DNA of 64,000 bases, from the NCBI RefSeq assembly GCF_030287405.1, contig NZ_JASVVV010000001.1, positions 912,403-976,402 on the forward strand, written 5' to 3'. The notes beneath the pieces are model-generated. The model worked only from the letters and a program-made list of their open reading frames with translations. It was not told where the DNA came from and made no database searches. Shown here in pieces: positions 39,872 to 48,004 of the stretch (position 1 is the first letter of the stretch; every line of letters begins with the position of its first letter). Made by a program: the position numbers and the translations under genes. This DNA comes from Halalkalicoccus sp. NIPERK01 (GTDB lineage: Archaea > Halobacteriota > Halobacteria > Halobacteriales > Halalkalicoccaceae).

Positions 39872-40311
39872 TTTCCCATCTCGGGGACGATCTGATTGAA
39901 GAACTCGTCGTAGTAGCCCGCCGGCGACTTGCGATAGTCCTCGACGGTGAGGTCGAAATCCGGCGAGACGTACTTCTCGTTCAGGAGCTCGACGATCGCC
40001 TCAACGCCGAAGTCAGTCGAGTCAGGATCGTCGGGTGCTTCCTCGAGGTACTCCTCGAAGTCGCCCTGGGTGACGAGGTAGGCCGCGGCCTCGCGTTCCT
40101 TGCCGCGTACCTTCGGGAAGACCTTGACCGGGTGATCGGGGACGCGAACGGCCCGCGGGTCGATGTCGGACTCGAAGTCCTGCGGGGCGCGCTCGTAGTC
40201 GCCTGTGGTCGTGGACTGTCGAACCGGCTCGGCGCTGGTTTCGTGCGAGGGTTCGTCGCGCTGGTCTGGATCATCGTGCTGGTCAGTCATGGATTCGCTG
40301 TTGCTACTCAT
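39868..40311 (-). CDS. Tail assembly chaperone (lambda G-like)
   Basis: The 147-residue protein has an acidic, disordered N-terminus (TDQHDDPDQRDEPSHETSAE) and a folded C-terminal part (YLVTQGDFEEYLEEAPDD, GVEAIVELLNEKYVSPDFDL, SPAGYYDEFFNQIVPEMG). It lies between the tail tube and tape measure genes, as the G protein does. Its last codons are GGA AAC TAA, and with the preceding base form GGGAAAC, a -1 slippery heptamer in the correct phase, so a minority of ribosomes should continue into the downstream frame. Confidence 0.75.
   Translation of the reverse strand: MSSNSESMTDQHDDPDQRDEPSHETSAEPVRQSTTTGDYERAPQDFESDIDPRAVRVPDHPVKVFPKVRGKEREAAAYLVTQGDFEEYLEEAPDDPDSTDFGVEAIVELLNEKYVSPDFDLTVEDYRKSPAGYYDEFFNQIVPEMGN
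39871..39877 (-). promoter_or_regulatory. -1 ribosomal frameshift slippery site (GGGAAAC)
   Basis: In the minus-strand reading the zero frame is GGA AAC TAA with a G just before, i.e. X XXY YYZ. Slipping back one base gives GGG AAA CTA and enters the long downstream frame. Lambda uses GGGAAAG at the same place. Potential downstream pairing: GCCCTG (39867-39862) with CAGGGC (39820-39815), enclosing AGCGC (39858-39854) with GCGCT (39837-39833). Confidence 0.75.
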
Positions 40312-40319
40312 GGATTAGA

Positions 40320-41735
40320 TCATGCGCCGCTGCCGGCCGTGCTGATCTCGAGGGCACGGCCGCCGTCTTCGCCCTTCTGCGGGAGGATCGTGAACTCGTT
40401 CTCGGTGTTGTTCTCCGTCGCGCTCGACTCGAGGTCGGTCTCGGAGACGACCGCGTTGATGAGATCGAGGTACTCGTCATCCGCTCGATTGAAGATGATC
40501 CGCGTGTCCTCTCCCGTCCCGGCGGCCTGTTCGTGCTGCATGGCCTGCGTGACGGTCTCGCCGCTTGCGGTAACGGTGGCCTCCGGTTCGAACATCGCGT
40601 GATGCTGGACCTGCTCGCGCCCGCCCGACGGAGTCCGCTCAACGTTGTTGCCGAATTCGAACTCGACGGATTGGACGCCGCCGACGTTCTCGAAGGTCTG
40701 GCCGACGGGCCGTTCGAGGCTCATGTTGTTCGGATGGTAGAACGGGAGCTCGCCCTCGGCGGTCGTCGGATCCTCAGCGTGCGAGCCCGCACCGAGCGCC
40801 GGGATACCGGGATCGCCGTAGGTGGAGCCGTACTCGTCGGAGCCCCACATGACGGCCAGCCACTCGCCCTCCTCGGGCGTCTCGGCCGATCCGTCGTTGA
40901 TGGCGATCACGATGTTGCCGGCGTAGTCATGTCCGGCGTCGCCGTCGATCACGTCGCCGTCCGCGTCCGCGATCTCGATCGCATCAAGATCGGTGAACGT
41001 CGCCGTCGTCGAGACGGGCGTCGTCGCATCAGCGCCGTCGAGCGTGAGGGTTTCCGAGGTCTCAGCGCCCTCATCCTCGATCGTGACCTCTAGGCCCGTG
41101 TCGCCAGCATCGGTGCTGTGGATGACGAGCTCGGTCTCGGCATTGGGTTGGTCGATCTGATAGGGCCGGGCGTGCTCAGCGGGACAAGTGAGCTCGACCA
41201 TCCACGTCGACTCGCCACGTTCGCAGGTGAGCGTTCCCTCACCGACGTCGACGCCCTTCATGACCGAGTAGGTCCGCGAGGCCTTTCCGGTCGACTCGCT
41301 GCCGTCGCTCGCGCTGTCGGGGTTGTACCGGGCGTCGACTGTCGATCCCGGTTGGGCCTTCGGCGTACTCGTATCGTTATCGACGAGGCCGTACGTGGTC
41401 CGAGCGACGAACGTCAGGCTCGAGGGCAGGATGTTCGCGATGCGCTGCATCCCGTAGGCTGCCATCTCTTGGGGATCGCCGTTGCCGTCGACGAACCAGC
41501 GATTGAGTGCGTACTCGATCTCCAGTTCTGGCGATTCGAGTAGCGGCGTGCGCCGGTAATCGACGTCCCCGAGGCCGGCGTCCTCGCTGTACTCGACCGG
41601 CATCGAGGGATTAAGTGTTTCAACGCGAGGGGAGACGAGCTGCCAATCGGGATCGGCAGGACTCTCTCCTTGCGTGGGCTCTGCGACGTATTCGAGGCGG
41701 GAAGGTCTGATCCCGCCGCTGGATAGGATTGTCAT
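40320..41735 (-). CDS. Major tail tube protein
   Basis: The 471-residue protein occupies the tail-tube place, directly before the chaperones and tape measure. The N-terminal (LEYVAEPTQGESPADPDWQL, ELEIEYALNRWFVDGNGDPQ) and C-terminal sections (SVEFEFGNNVERTPSGGREQ, TGEDTRIIFNRADDEYLDLI) look like the tube domain. A roughly 110-residue central section (VIHSTDAGDTGLEVTIEDEG and on) looks like an inserted, very acidic Ig-like surface domain. Tail tubes with such decorations are known in siphoviruses. The length is well above the usual 200-300. Confidence 0.75.
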   Translation of the reverse strand: MTILSSGGIRPSRLEYVAEPTQGESPADPDWQLVSPRVETLNPSMPVEYSEDAGLGDVDYRRTPLLESPELEIEYALNRWFVDGNGDPQEMAAYGMQRIANILPSSLTFVARTTYGLVDNDTSTPKAQPGSTVDARYNPDSASDGSESTGKASRTYSVMKGVDVGEGTLTCERGESTWMVELTCPAEHARPYQIDQPNAETELVIHSTDAGDTGLEVTIEDEGAETSETLTLDGADATTPVSTTATFTDLDAIEIADADGDVIDGDAGHDYAGNIVIAINDGSAETPEEGEWLAVMWGSDEYGSTYGDPGIPALGAGSHAEDPTTAEGELPFYHPNNMSLERPVGQTFENVGGVQSVEFEFGNNVERTPSGGREQVQHHAMFEPEATVTASGETVTQAMQHEQAAGTGEDTRIIFNRADDEYLDLINAVVSETDLESSATENNTENEFTILPQKGEDGGRALEISTAGSGA

Positions 41736-41995
41736 TCGTTGTCACTTCCGAAATCTTGTTTGCTGACGACGCGGGCGGCTTGCTCCTCGATCGACTCTGA
41801 CTCGTCTTCTACCTCGCCCGAGTCGACCGGCTCGATCGATGGGTACTTCTCGACGAGCGCCTCGCCGACCTTCTCGCGGACGGTCGAGACCGTGCCGTCG
41901 TCCTCGTCGAACCGGACCGTGTAGTCGGCCGGCATACACTCCGCGTCGTGGAGCGTGGTCGTGCCGCTGCTCGCGGCGGTGTTCCTGATCTTCAT
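41732..41995 (-). CDS. Small acidic tail-region protein (87 aa)
   Basis: MKIRNTAASSGTTTLHDAEC precedes a strand-helix section (YTVRFDEDDGTVSTVREKVG) and a Glu/Ser-rich tail. The start-stop overlap with the tail tube gene places it in the late operon. A connector or completion role is possible; no family is recognised. Confidence 0.55.
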   Translation of the reverse strand: MKIRNTAASSGTTTLHDAECMPADYTVRFDEDDGTVSTVREKVGEALVEKYPSIEPVDSGEVEDESESIEEQAARVVSKQDFGSDNE

Positions 41996-42010
41996 GATAT
42001 CGGTGACGTG

Positions 42011-42553
42011 TTAGCGTTCCGGCGGATCGTCGTGGATCGTGTACGTGACCTCACAACGGCCGATCCACTCGACGGTGGGCCGGTCGGTGTCGGGCGTCAC
42101 CCGAGGACGGGAGCAGGCGACGTCCGTCACGAGCAGCTCGCCGGTCGCCGAGTCCATGATCCCCTGGGCGTTGTCGTGTATGATCTCGCGAACCTCGAGG
42201 CCGATCCGCTTGGCGAGTAACTGGGGGTGCTCGGGGAGATCGTCCTGTGCGCCAGTGAAGACGTTGCAGTCGATCCGCCCGCGAGAGGTCTGGATCGGGC
42301 CCGCGCCCGTAGCTTTGATCGCCGAATACCCATCGCCACCGGTCGGCATCTCCGAGACGTCCCGGAGGGCGATCTGAGGGTCTGGGCCGTTCTCGTCGTA
42401 CGTTCCCAGCGTCACGTTGAGGTGTTTCCCGTTACCCTCCGAGACCGTGGGATCGTAGCCCGCGGCGTTCGCGGAATTCCACTCCGAACGGAGCAGGTCG
42501 CCCAGTGCGACGCGGACGCTACCCTCTCGGAGGTCGGTCTGCTCGGTGCTCAT
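42011..42553 (-). CDS. Tail terminator/completion-like protein
   Basis: The 180-residue protein has the mixed alpha/beta style of tail terminators: LNVTLGTYDENGPDPQIALR, GRIDCNVFTGAQDDLPEHPQ, LLAKRIGLEVREIIHDNAQG and a closing strand EWIGRCEVTYTIHDD. Its gene is the last before the tail tube, the usual terminator place, which is the main support. It overlaps the upstream gene by four bases. Confidence 0.6.
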   Translation of the reverse strand: MSTEQTDLREGSVRVALGDLLRSEWNSANAAGYDPTVSEGNGKHLNVTLGTYDENGPDPQIALRDVSEMPTGGDGYSAIKATGAGPIQTSRGRIDCNVFTGAQDDLPEHPQLLAKRIGLEVREIIHDNAQGIMDSATGELLVTDVACSRPRVTPDTDRPTVEWIGRCEVTYTIHDDPPER

Positions 42554-42978
42554 GTTAGGAGGTCACAGTCGAGCAGGAGGACACCGTTGTGTTCGTCCAT
42601 CACGCGCAGGACGCGATAGCGGTCCCCCGAGTCCTCGTCGACGATCTCGGTTGCCTTGCGATCAGTGGCGTTCCCGTTCGTGAACGCGCCTTTGCCGTCG
42701 GGGTGATCGGTCGGGTCGACAGTTACGGTCGCGTCGCCCGTTATCTCCCGGCCGCCGGAGCTTCGGATGATGTTCGGGGCCGTCCCGACCTCGACGCGGA
42801 TCGTCAGGGAGACGCCGTCGTCCTCAATCCAGCCGTCGTCGCCGCCACCCGAGTCGTCGTACCAGTCGCCTGAGCCGTCGTCGGCAGGCGCGTGGTTGTA
42901 GACCGTTCCGGGCCAGCCCGCCTGCTGATGCAGGTTGCGAACGGGGCTCTGGATGGCGTCGAATGGTCCCGATGGCAT
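42550..42978 (-). CDS. Head-tail joining protein candidate (142 aa)
   Basis: After an N-terminal segment (FDAIQSPVRNLHQQAGWPGT) and a Gly/Asp-rich loop, the protein has strands SLTIRVEVGTAPNI, TGDATVTVDPTDH and RYRVLRVMDEHNGVLLLDCD. This layout (a short beta-barrel with long loop) matches head-closure proteins of the SPP1 gp16 or HK97 type. Its function is supported by gene order only. Confidence 0.55.
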   Translation of the reverse strand: MPSGPFDAIQSPVRNLHQQAGWPGTVYNHAPADDGSGDWYDDSGGGDDGWIEDDGVSLTIRVEVGTAPNIIRSSGGREITGDATVTVDPTDHPDGKGAFTNGNATDRKATEIVDEDSGDRYRVLRVMDEHNGVLLLDCDLLT

Positions 42979-42983
42979 GGCGG

Positions 42984-43319
42984 TTAGAGTTCCTCGATTG
43001 TCCAGCCCGCTTTGAGAGTTCCAAGGTCGACCGGCGCGCGTTCCGTCGTTTCCTTGTGCCAGCGCAAGGCTGAGAGGCGCATGAATTCGTCTATCCCCGA
43101 GGCTTGAACGGCTATCTGTGCAAGCTGCGCCCGCGTCGCGTCCATTCCCGGGCGGAAATGAGGCGTCCCGGGCTGGTTCTTCGCCCCGAACTCCTGATCG
43201 TCGACGTAGTCGACAGTATTGCCGATCCGGTAGCCGTCCGTGTCGGGCGTGTGGTAGTCAATCATGTCCTCGAGGCCGTCCAGGAAGGCGGCCGTCCCAA
43301 GCAGTTGCATCCCAGCCAT
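42984..43319 (-). CDS. HK97 gp10-like tail-completion protein
   Basis: The 111-residue protein contains TERAPVDLGTLKAGWTIEEL at its C-terminus, the motif (A-P-V-D-x-G-x-L-x-x-s-w) that marks the HK97 gp10 family. The N-terminal helix (GTAAFLDGLEDMIDYHT) also fits. The start at 43319 is taken because it follows the upstream stop by a single base. It should act in joining tail to head. Confidence 0.75.
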   Translation of the reverse strand: MAGMQLLGTAAFLDGLEDMIDYHTPDTDGYRIGNTVDYVDDQEFGAKNQPGTPHFRPGMDATRAQLAQIAVQASGIDEFMRLSALRWHKETTERAPVDLGTLKAGWTIEEL

Positions 43320-43320
43320 G

Positions 43321-43677
43321 TCAGTAGACCTCGAACGATGCAGTGGGTTTTTCAAGTGTTGCTAGCACCCCAGTGGGATCGAGCTGCTTCGCCCGACGCC
43401 AGAACGAGAGGGCGTTATCGTTGTCGAACGATATCTGAGCCGAGCCCTGCGTGATACTCGAGAGGTTTCCGTCGCCGTCGTCTTTCGCGTAGGCGGCGGC
43501 GATGAGTGCGCCGACGAGTTCCAGTCGATCGGCCGTAACGTTCGTCGAGGCAGCCGGCCGCAGGTCGTCGTTGACGATGGCCTCGGCCAGTCTGATCTCG
43601 ATGCCATAGCTGTCGTCAGCGTCGCCATCGAGAATGTCGCGGACGTCCTCTGAGTTGACGGTGATCGGGTCGGCCAT
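43321..43677 (-). CDS. Head-tail connector protein (HK97 gp6-like)
   Basis: The 118 residues are helical: SEDVRDILDGDADDSYGIEI, RLAEAIVNDDLRPAAS, RLELVGALIAAAYAKDDGDG and SFWRRAKQLDPTGVL. This is the arrangement of gp6/gp15-type adaptor rings. Order relative to capsid and gp10-like genes agrees. Proposed role: the adaptor ring under the portal. Confidence 0.62.
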   Translation of the reverse strand: MADPITVNSEDVRDILDGDADDSYGIEIRLAEAIVNDDLRPAASTNVTADRLELVGALIAAAYAKDDGDGNLSSITQGSAQISFDNDNALSFWRRAKQLDPTGVLATLEKPTASFEVY

Positions 43678-43680
43678 GAG

Positions 43681-43770
43681 TTACTCCTCGTCGTCGCTCT
43701 CCTCGTCTTCGTCGTCGCTTTCCTCGTCTTCGTCCTCGTCGTCGGGAACGTACGCAGTGCCGTAGGGCAT
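43681..43770 (-). CDS. Ultra-acidic micro-ORF (29 aa)
   Basis: The frame MPYGTAYVPDDEDEDEESDD continues with Glu/Asp/Ser to a TAA at 43681. It is packed tightly between the HeH-domain gene and the connector gene, 5 and 3 bp away, which favours translation. Low complexity makes any function unreadable. Confidence 0.45.
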   Translation of the reverse strand: MPYGTAYVPDDEDEDEESDDEDEESDDEE

Positions 43771-43775
43771 GGAGA

Positions 43776-44066
43776 TTACTCCTCCAGTGCGTCGATAATC
43801 GAACCTTTGCTTCGAAGGTCGATCTCGTCGGCGACCCTTCGCTCTTCGGCGAGTTCTTTGAGTTCGTCGTGAGTCAGCTCCTCGAGATCGCGATCGTCGC
43901 CTTCGCCGGCGTCCTCATCGCCGTTGTCGGGCTCGGACTCGACCGGACTCATGAGGTCGCTGTAGGCCCGGCGCTCGGCGTCGGTCGGCTCGAACGTCTC
44001 GCCCTGCTCAACGGGATCGTCCCGGCCGAGGGGCTTGCTGGCCGTCCACCGAAATTGATCAGCCAC
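43776..44066 (-). CDS. Capsid-adjacent protein with HeH/SAP-like C-terminus (96 aa)
   Basis: The GTG at 44066, just after the capsid stop (44072), gives VADQFRWTASKPLGRDDPVE. The C-terminal LTHDELKELAEERRVADEID plus LRSKGSIIDALEE is a helix-extended-loop-helix (HeH/LEM-like) unit of the kind found in small phage proteins near the capsid gene. The middle is acidic and disordered. It could bind DNA ends or the head-tail interface. Confidence 0.62.
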   Translation of the reverse strand: MADQFRWTASKPLGRDDPVEQGETFEPTDAERRAYSDLMSPVESEPDNGDEDAGEGDDRDLEELTHDELKELAEERRVADEIDLRSKGSIIDALEE

Positions 44067-44071
44067 GGTGA

Positions 44072-45097
44072 TCACCCGAGCAGGCCGGTTGCGTGGACGA
44101 CGCCGGACTGCCTCTCCCCGCCGTCCTCGCCCATGTCGGACTTGATCCGGGGAGCGAACCCGCCGAAGGCCTTGACCTTCGTGACGAACGGGGTGTTCTC
44201 CCACTCGGCGGTGTCGACCGGGCCACCCTCGATCATCTTCCCGTCGATGACCTCCGAGGAGACGTCGACGAGGAACATCTCGCCGTCGGGGATCTTGTCC
44301 GAGACGACGATGCGCTCGATCGCGCTCATGTTGTTGATCTGCTGGGCCAGCCGCATGTTGTCGAAGTCCGGCGAGGGAGCCATCAGGACATCCTCGACAC
44401 CGCCGGACATGTAGATCGTATACGGCCCGTAGTAGTTGTCCGCCTTCGCCCTTGAGATCATCTCCCGAACGTCTGGATCGACAGCGCTCGAGTCAGTCGA
44501 CCAGTTCGAGCCGGGGTAGGTGTTCCGATCGGGATGGGTGCGAAGCCCGTAGATGTGGGCCTCGCGTCCGTCGGCGTCGACGATCGTCTGGCCCCAGCCT
44601 TCGACCGCGAACTCTTCCATCTTCTCGAGGACCGACCGGATCGACTTCGGGGCGTCGGTTCCGCGGACGTCGTGCTGGTCGCCCTCGCGGCGGTTGAAGC
44701 GGATGTCCTGGTGGATGATCGGGACGGGCGCGTACTTGGTCGCGTACTCGCTCGCCTGTTCATCGCCGAGGGACTCGGGGGCCATGTCGACCGCTGCCTC
44801 GCCGAAGGCGTTGGTCTCCTGCCACGAGGTGATAGTCGTCCCGATCCCGACCGTGTCGATCAGGCCGCGACCCTGCCAGTCGGCGACGATGTTGAGTCGC
44901 TCCTGAGCGACTGTGACCATCAGATCGTCGAGATCGTACCACGTATCCTCGGGAAGTGCCGAGGCCTGGGCCCGATACTGCTGGCGGGCGCGCTGGCCGG
45001 CGAGGACCGGCTCGGCGGCCGACTGCGCGCCGAAGTTCTGTCCGCCCGTCACCTGTGCGCCGCCGCTCATGCCGTTCCCGTTCATGCCTGCGCTCAT
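44072..45097 (-). CDS. Major capsid protein (HK97 fold, encapsulin-like)
   Basis: The 341-residue protein follows the protease/scaffold and decoration genes in the classical order. It has an N-terminal flexible arm, then DTWYDLDDLMVTVAQERLNI, ESLGDEQASEYATKYAPVPI, IHQDIRFNRREGD, MEEFAVEGWGQTIVDADGRE and HIYGLRTHPDRNTYPGSNW. These match encapsulin-like HK97 capsid proteins (I-h-x-d...R, the spine helix, then the A-domain). The C-terminal PFVTKVKAFGGFAPRI is also typical. The ATG overlaps the stop of the decoration gene. Confidence 0.85.
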   Translation of the reverse strand: MSAGMNGNGMSGGAQVTGGQNFGAQSAAEPVLAGQRARQQYRAQASALPEDTWYDLDDLMVTVAQERLNIVADWQGRGLIDTVGIGTTITSWQETNAFGEAAVDMAPESLGDEQASEYATKYAPVPIIHQDIRFNRREGDQHDVRGTDAPKSIRSVLEKMEEFAVEGWGQTIVDADGREAHIYGLRTHPDRNTYPGSNWSTDSSAVDPDVREMISRAKADNYYGPYTIYMSGGVEDVLMAPSPDFDNMRLAQQINNMSAIERIVVSDKIPDGEMFLVDVSSEVIDGKMIEGGPVDTAEWENTPFVTKVKAFGGFAPRIKSDMGEDGGERQSGVVHATGLLG

Positions 45098-45549
45098 GCG
45101 CTAATCACCTCGTGACGGACGGCCTCGGCACCGCCCGAGTTATCCGTCGATTCGTTCGCGTACGCGACGATCGCCGCGTCCTCCGTCCCGTCTCCAGCTG
45201 CGGCCTGAAGCGTGCCGTCGCCGGCGCTGACCAGCGGGTCGCCGTCCGTGACACTCTCGCCAGCCGCGAGGCGAGCTCCAGGGACCTTCGTTCCTGGCGA
45301 GGGGAACGCGTACTTGACCCGCTCGCCCTCATCGTTGTCGGCATCGTACGTCGCCGTGTGGTCGACCGTCTGGCCGAGCGATCGGAACGGGATAGCGAAG
45401 GCCGTGAAGCCAGGACCGCCCGCGGTCGAGTGGGGCTGGACCCGTCCGTCAGCAGCGTACTCAACGAGATGGCCCATCTCGACGTCCGCCGCTGCTTCGC
45501 GTTCGTGCGTCTGGTACTCGCCGGGCCCGGCGATAACGTTCGATCCCAT
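45094..45549 (-). CDS. Capsid decoration / head fibre-like protein
   Basis: The 151-residue protein contains EMGHLVEYAADGRVQPHSTA, VPGARLAAGESVTDGDPLVS and DGTLQAAAGDGTEDAAIVAY. These segments recall DUF2190 and lambda gpD-type proteins that sit on capsids as trimers. The gene lies between the protease and the capsid genes, the position used for such proteins. Confidence 0.65.
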   Translation of the reverse strand: MGSNVIAGPGEYQTHEREAAADVEMGHLVEYAADGRVQPHSTAGGPGFTAFAIPFRSLGQTVDHTATYDADNDEGERVKYAFPSPGTKVPGARLAAGESVTDGDPLVSAGDGTLQAAAGDGTEDAAIVAYANESTDNSGGAEAVRHEVISA

Positions 45550-45551
45550 TG

Positions 45552-46793
45552 TTAGTCAGCCTCCTCGAGGTAGCGGTCGCCAACGCCGATCGGGATGTCC
45601 GACCCGTCGTTGCTGTTCGACTGGGAGGACGCGCCGCCGGAGCGTCCGGCGTAGACGCCGCCGTTCGGGACGACGACCTCGGCATGGGCTTCGAGCTGCT
45701 CGGTGCCCCAGTCCTCGTAGTCCTCGGGGTCCTTGCCAGTGTGGGCGACGAGATCCTGGATGAGGTCCTCGCGCTTGTCTTCGGTCGCCTTTTGCGAGAC
45801 GATCGTCTCGACGTCGTCCTCCGTGACCATCTCCTCGCGGAGGCTCTGCAGCTCCTCGAGGACGGCGTCGTCCGTGTCCGCGCCGTTGTCGTTGTTCGTC
45901 GGCGATCCACCGTCGTTGTTCGAGTTCGACGTGTCGAGACTTGCTTCGAGAGAGGCGAGGTCGTCCTCGTCCCACTCCTCGAGCGTCTCGGCGTCGAACG
46001 CGCTCTGTTCTGCGAGTTCTCTGATTCTGTCGTTCATGGTGTCCTCCGTATCGTTCGGATCCGATCCGCCGCCGTCGTGTGCGTCGCAGGTACCGCCACA
46101 TCCGTCGCATGCCCCACCGAAATCGATCCCCAGATTCTGGAGGCGCTGGGCGCCCCACTGGAGAATCGACGTCGGCGCACCCGACTGTGTGTTCATGGCT
46201 GCCCCGGCCGCATCGTCGCGACCAGCGCCGCAGCCGTCCTCGATCGAACACTCGCCCGTCGAGTTCGGAAGGAGTGCGAGGTGATCGGGCTGGACCCCGA
46301 CCTGGACGGCGTCGAACTCGGTGCCGTTGTGCTCTCCGTCCGCCTCGAAGCGCTGGTACCAGTAGCCGACCGAGACCTCGACCGTCTCATCGTCGAGCAG
46401 CATCTCGGCGGGATCGTCCCGATCGAGATCCTCGGCGACAGTCGCCGAGCGCTCCCGGTCGATCCACACCTCGCCTTCGAGGGCACGGCTCGCCGAGGAC
46501 GCTTCGACGTCGAATAGCGTCGCAACGGCGTGACTCTCGAACTGCGCAGGACTCGAGGCCGGGACGAAGTCACCCGACTGGTTGGTCGGGTGGGTGATTG
46601 TCGATGGCTTCGCGTTCCACGCCAGTTGCGTCGCCTCGATCTCCTCGAGGGGAAGGAACTCCCCCTTCAGGACCATCTCCTGAACGAGAGTCACTGGTGC
46701 GACGACGTGTTCGCGACCTCGGAGGTCCTCAGTTCGGACCTCGTCAGCCTGGGCTGCGAGCGTGGCGCTCTGCGTCGCGTATTTGCTTTGCAT
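45552..46793 (-). CDS. Prohead protease with fused scaffold (DUF2213-like)
   Basis: The 413-residue protein begins with a protease domain containing ITHPTNQSGDFVPASSPAQF, GEVWIDRERSATVAEDLDRD, VEVSVGYWYQRFEADGEHNG and QPDHLALLPNSTGECSIEDG. The last motif (DHLALLP...C..DGC) is the marker of DUF2213 prohead proteases; His/Ser/Asp-type residues are present. The C-terminal half is acidic and helical (EELQSLREEMVTEDDVETIV), as in fused scaffolds. It cleaves and organises capsid protein during head assembly. Confidence 0.8.
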   Translation of the reverse strand: MQSKYATQSATLAAQADEVRTEDLRGREHVVAPVTLVQEMVLKGEFLPLEEIEATQLAWNAKPSTITHPTNQSGDFVPASSPAQFESHAVATLFDVEASSASRALEGEVWIDRERSATVAEDLDRDDPAEMLLDDETVEVSVGYWYQRFEADGEHNGTEFDAVQVGVQPDHLALLPNSTGECSIEDGCGAGRDDAAGAAMNTQSGAPTSILQWGAQRLQNLGIDFGGACDGCGGTCDAHDGGGSDPNDTEDTMNDRIRELAEQSAFDAETLEEWDEDDLASLEASLDTSNSNNDGGSPTNNDNGADTDDAVLEELQSLREEMVTEDDVETIVSQKATEDKREDLIQDLVAHTGKDPEDYEDWGTEQLEAHAEVVVPNGGVYAGRSGGASSQSNSNDGSDIPIGVGDRYLEEAD

Positions 46794-46900
46794 ATCTGTA
46801 CGGAAACTGAAGCTCTGACCGCGATCGCGTCTACTGCGCGATTCGCCGGGGCAACCTCAGTACACGGCTCCGGCGGGCCGTGCCATCATCGGTGATCGTG
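46794..46900. other. Short intergenic gap in the late operon
   Basis: Only 107 bp separate the MuF-like gene from the protease gene. I see no clear TATA box or hairpin here and read it as untranslated sequence inside one transcript. Confidence 0.4.
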
Positions 46901-48001
46901 TTATCCCGCGACGTCTCGGAGATCCGTCATCGGGAGGTCCACTGCAGCCGCCCGATCGCAGTGCCAACACCGAGGCCGTTCTTCAGCGAGTGGGATCCCA
47001 CACTCGTCGCAGGCCAACGCCACTCGCTTGTCCTGCAGCCGGGCGCTGTTCGTCGATCCCTGCAGCGTCTCTTCTGCCAGGACCCAGGCGCACCGGCACT
47101 GCGGATGTACAGGAATGACTCCTCGCGCCTCCTGTAGCGAGAAGACACGGCCCTCAAGCCCAAGACAGATATCACAGACGCGGTTGTCGCCGGCAGTGGA
47201 GATCTCCGCTTTCGCCGAGACAGCTGCATCCTCGCCGAGAATCCGCTCGTACTCAGTCAGCGAGGACTCTGAGTGGGCCCGGATCACCTCCGTCCGGGCC
47301 ATGACCGTCGCCCGCGTCTTGCCGACCTTCTCGACGCGGTCGTTGATGTTCCGGGCGATCTTGCGGGGCCCCTGCCCCTGGGCGAGTCCTTCAGTCAGCT
47401 CGCGGCGGATTTCCTGGCCCGCCGCCTGTGTGATCCCCTCGAGTTCCTCAAACGCCCGCTCGTACATGAGCGAGAGCTTGTCCTCGTGGATCGGGATCCG
47501 AAGTGTCTGCGCGGCGTTATCCTCCGGAATGGTCGCGCCGTAATCACGGAGTTGCTTGTCAGCGTGATCGATCCCACGACGGTAGCCGGTTCGTACGTAC
47601 CGATCGCCGTTGTATTTCTCGAGGATCTCGCCCTCGAAGGCCTCGTCGAGCCAGTCGTCGAACGCCGCCGCCGCGTCAGCGTTGCTCGGGAAATCGAACT
47701 GGCCGGTGCCCGGGGTAAGGTCATCGTTCGTGTCGACCTGGACGCCGAACTCATCGGTATCGTCGCCCGCTTCGAGGTTGCTGATGTCCGGGCCCCCGAG
47801 TCCGAGAGCGTCGTTGTCGACGATTCCCCGGTTGACGTGATACTTGATCGCGTCGAACCGGCCACGGAGATGCTGGGCGAACCGCTTGCGTGGTGTCTTT
47901 GTCCTCGTTGGATCAGTCCGACGCTGCTCTTCGCGAGCACCGAATCGAGGTTGGCAGGCGGCGTGGTCGCAGTCCTGCCCGTGGCCAGCGTGAACGCTCA
48001 T
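46901..48001 (-). CDS. MuF-like minor head protein with C-terminal zinc finger
   Basis: The 366-residue protein has the SPP1 gp7/Mu gpF signature near 230-315: KTRATVMARTEVIRAHSESS, then GDNRVCDICLGLEGRVFSLQ and IPVHPQCRCAWVLA. A zinc finger (CDECGIPLAEERPRCWHC) at 331-348 follows. MuF-type proteins enter the procapsid with the portal and help DNA packaging or ejection. It directly follows the portal gene with a 3-bp gap. Confidence 0.85.
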   Translation of the reverse strand: MSVHAGHGQDCDHAACQPRFGAREEQRRTDPTRTKTPRKRFAQHLRGRFDAIKYHVNRGIVDNDALGLGGPDISNLEAGDDTDEFGVQVDTNDDLTPGTGQFDFPSNADAAAAFDDWLDEAFEGEILEKYNGDRYVRTGYRRGIDHADKQLRDYGATIPEDNAAQTLRIPIHEDKLSLMYERAFEELEGITQAAGQEIRRELTEGLAQGQGPRKIARNINDRVEKVGKTRATVMARTEVIRAHSESSLTEYERILGEDAAVSAKAEISTAGDNRVCDICLGLEGRVFSLQEARGVIPVHPQCRCAWVLAEETLQGSTNSARLQDKRVALACDECGIPLAEERPRCWHCDRAAAVDLPMTDLRDVAG

Positions 48002-48004
48002 CGG

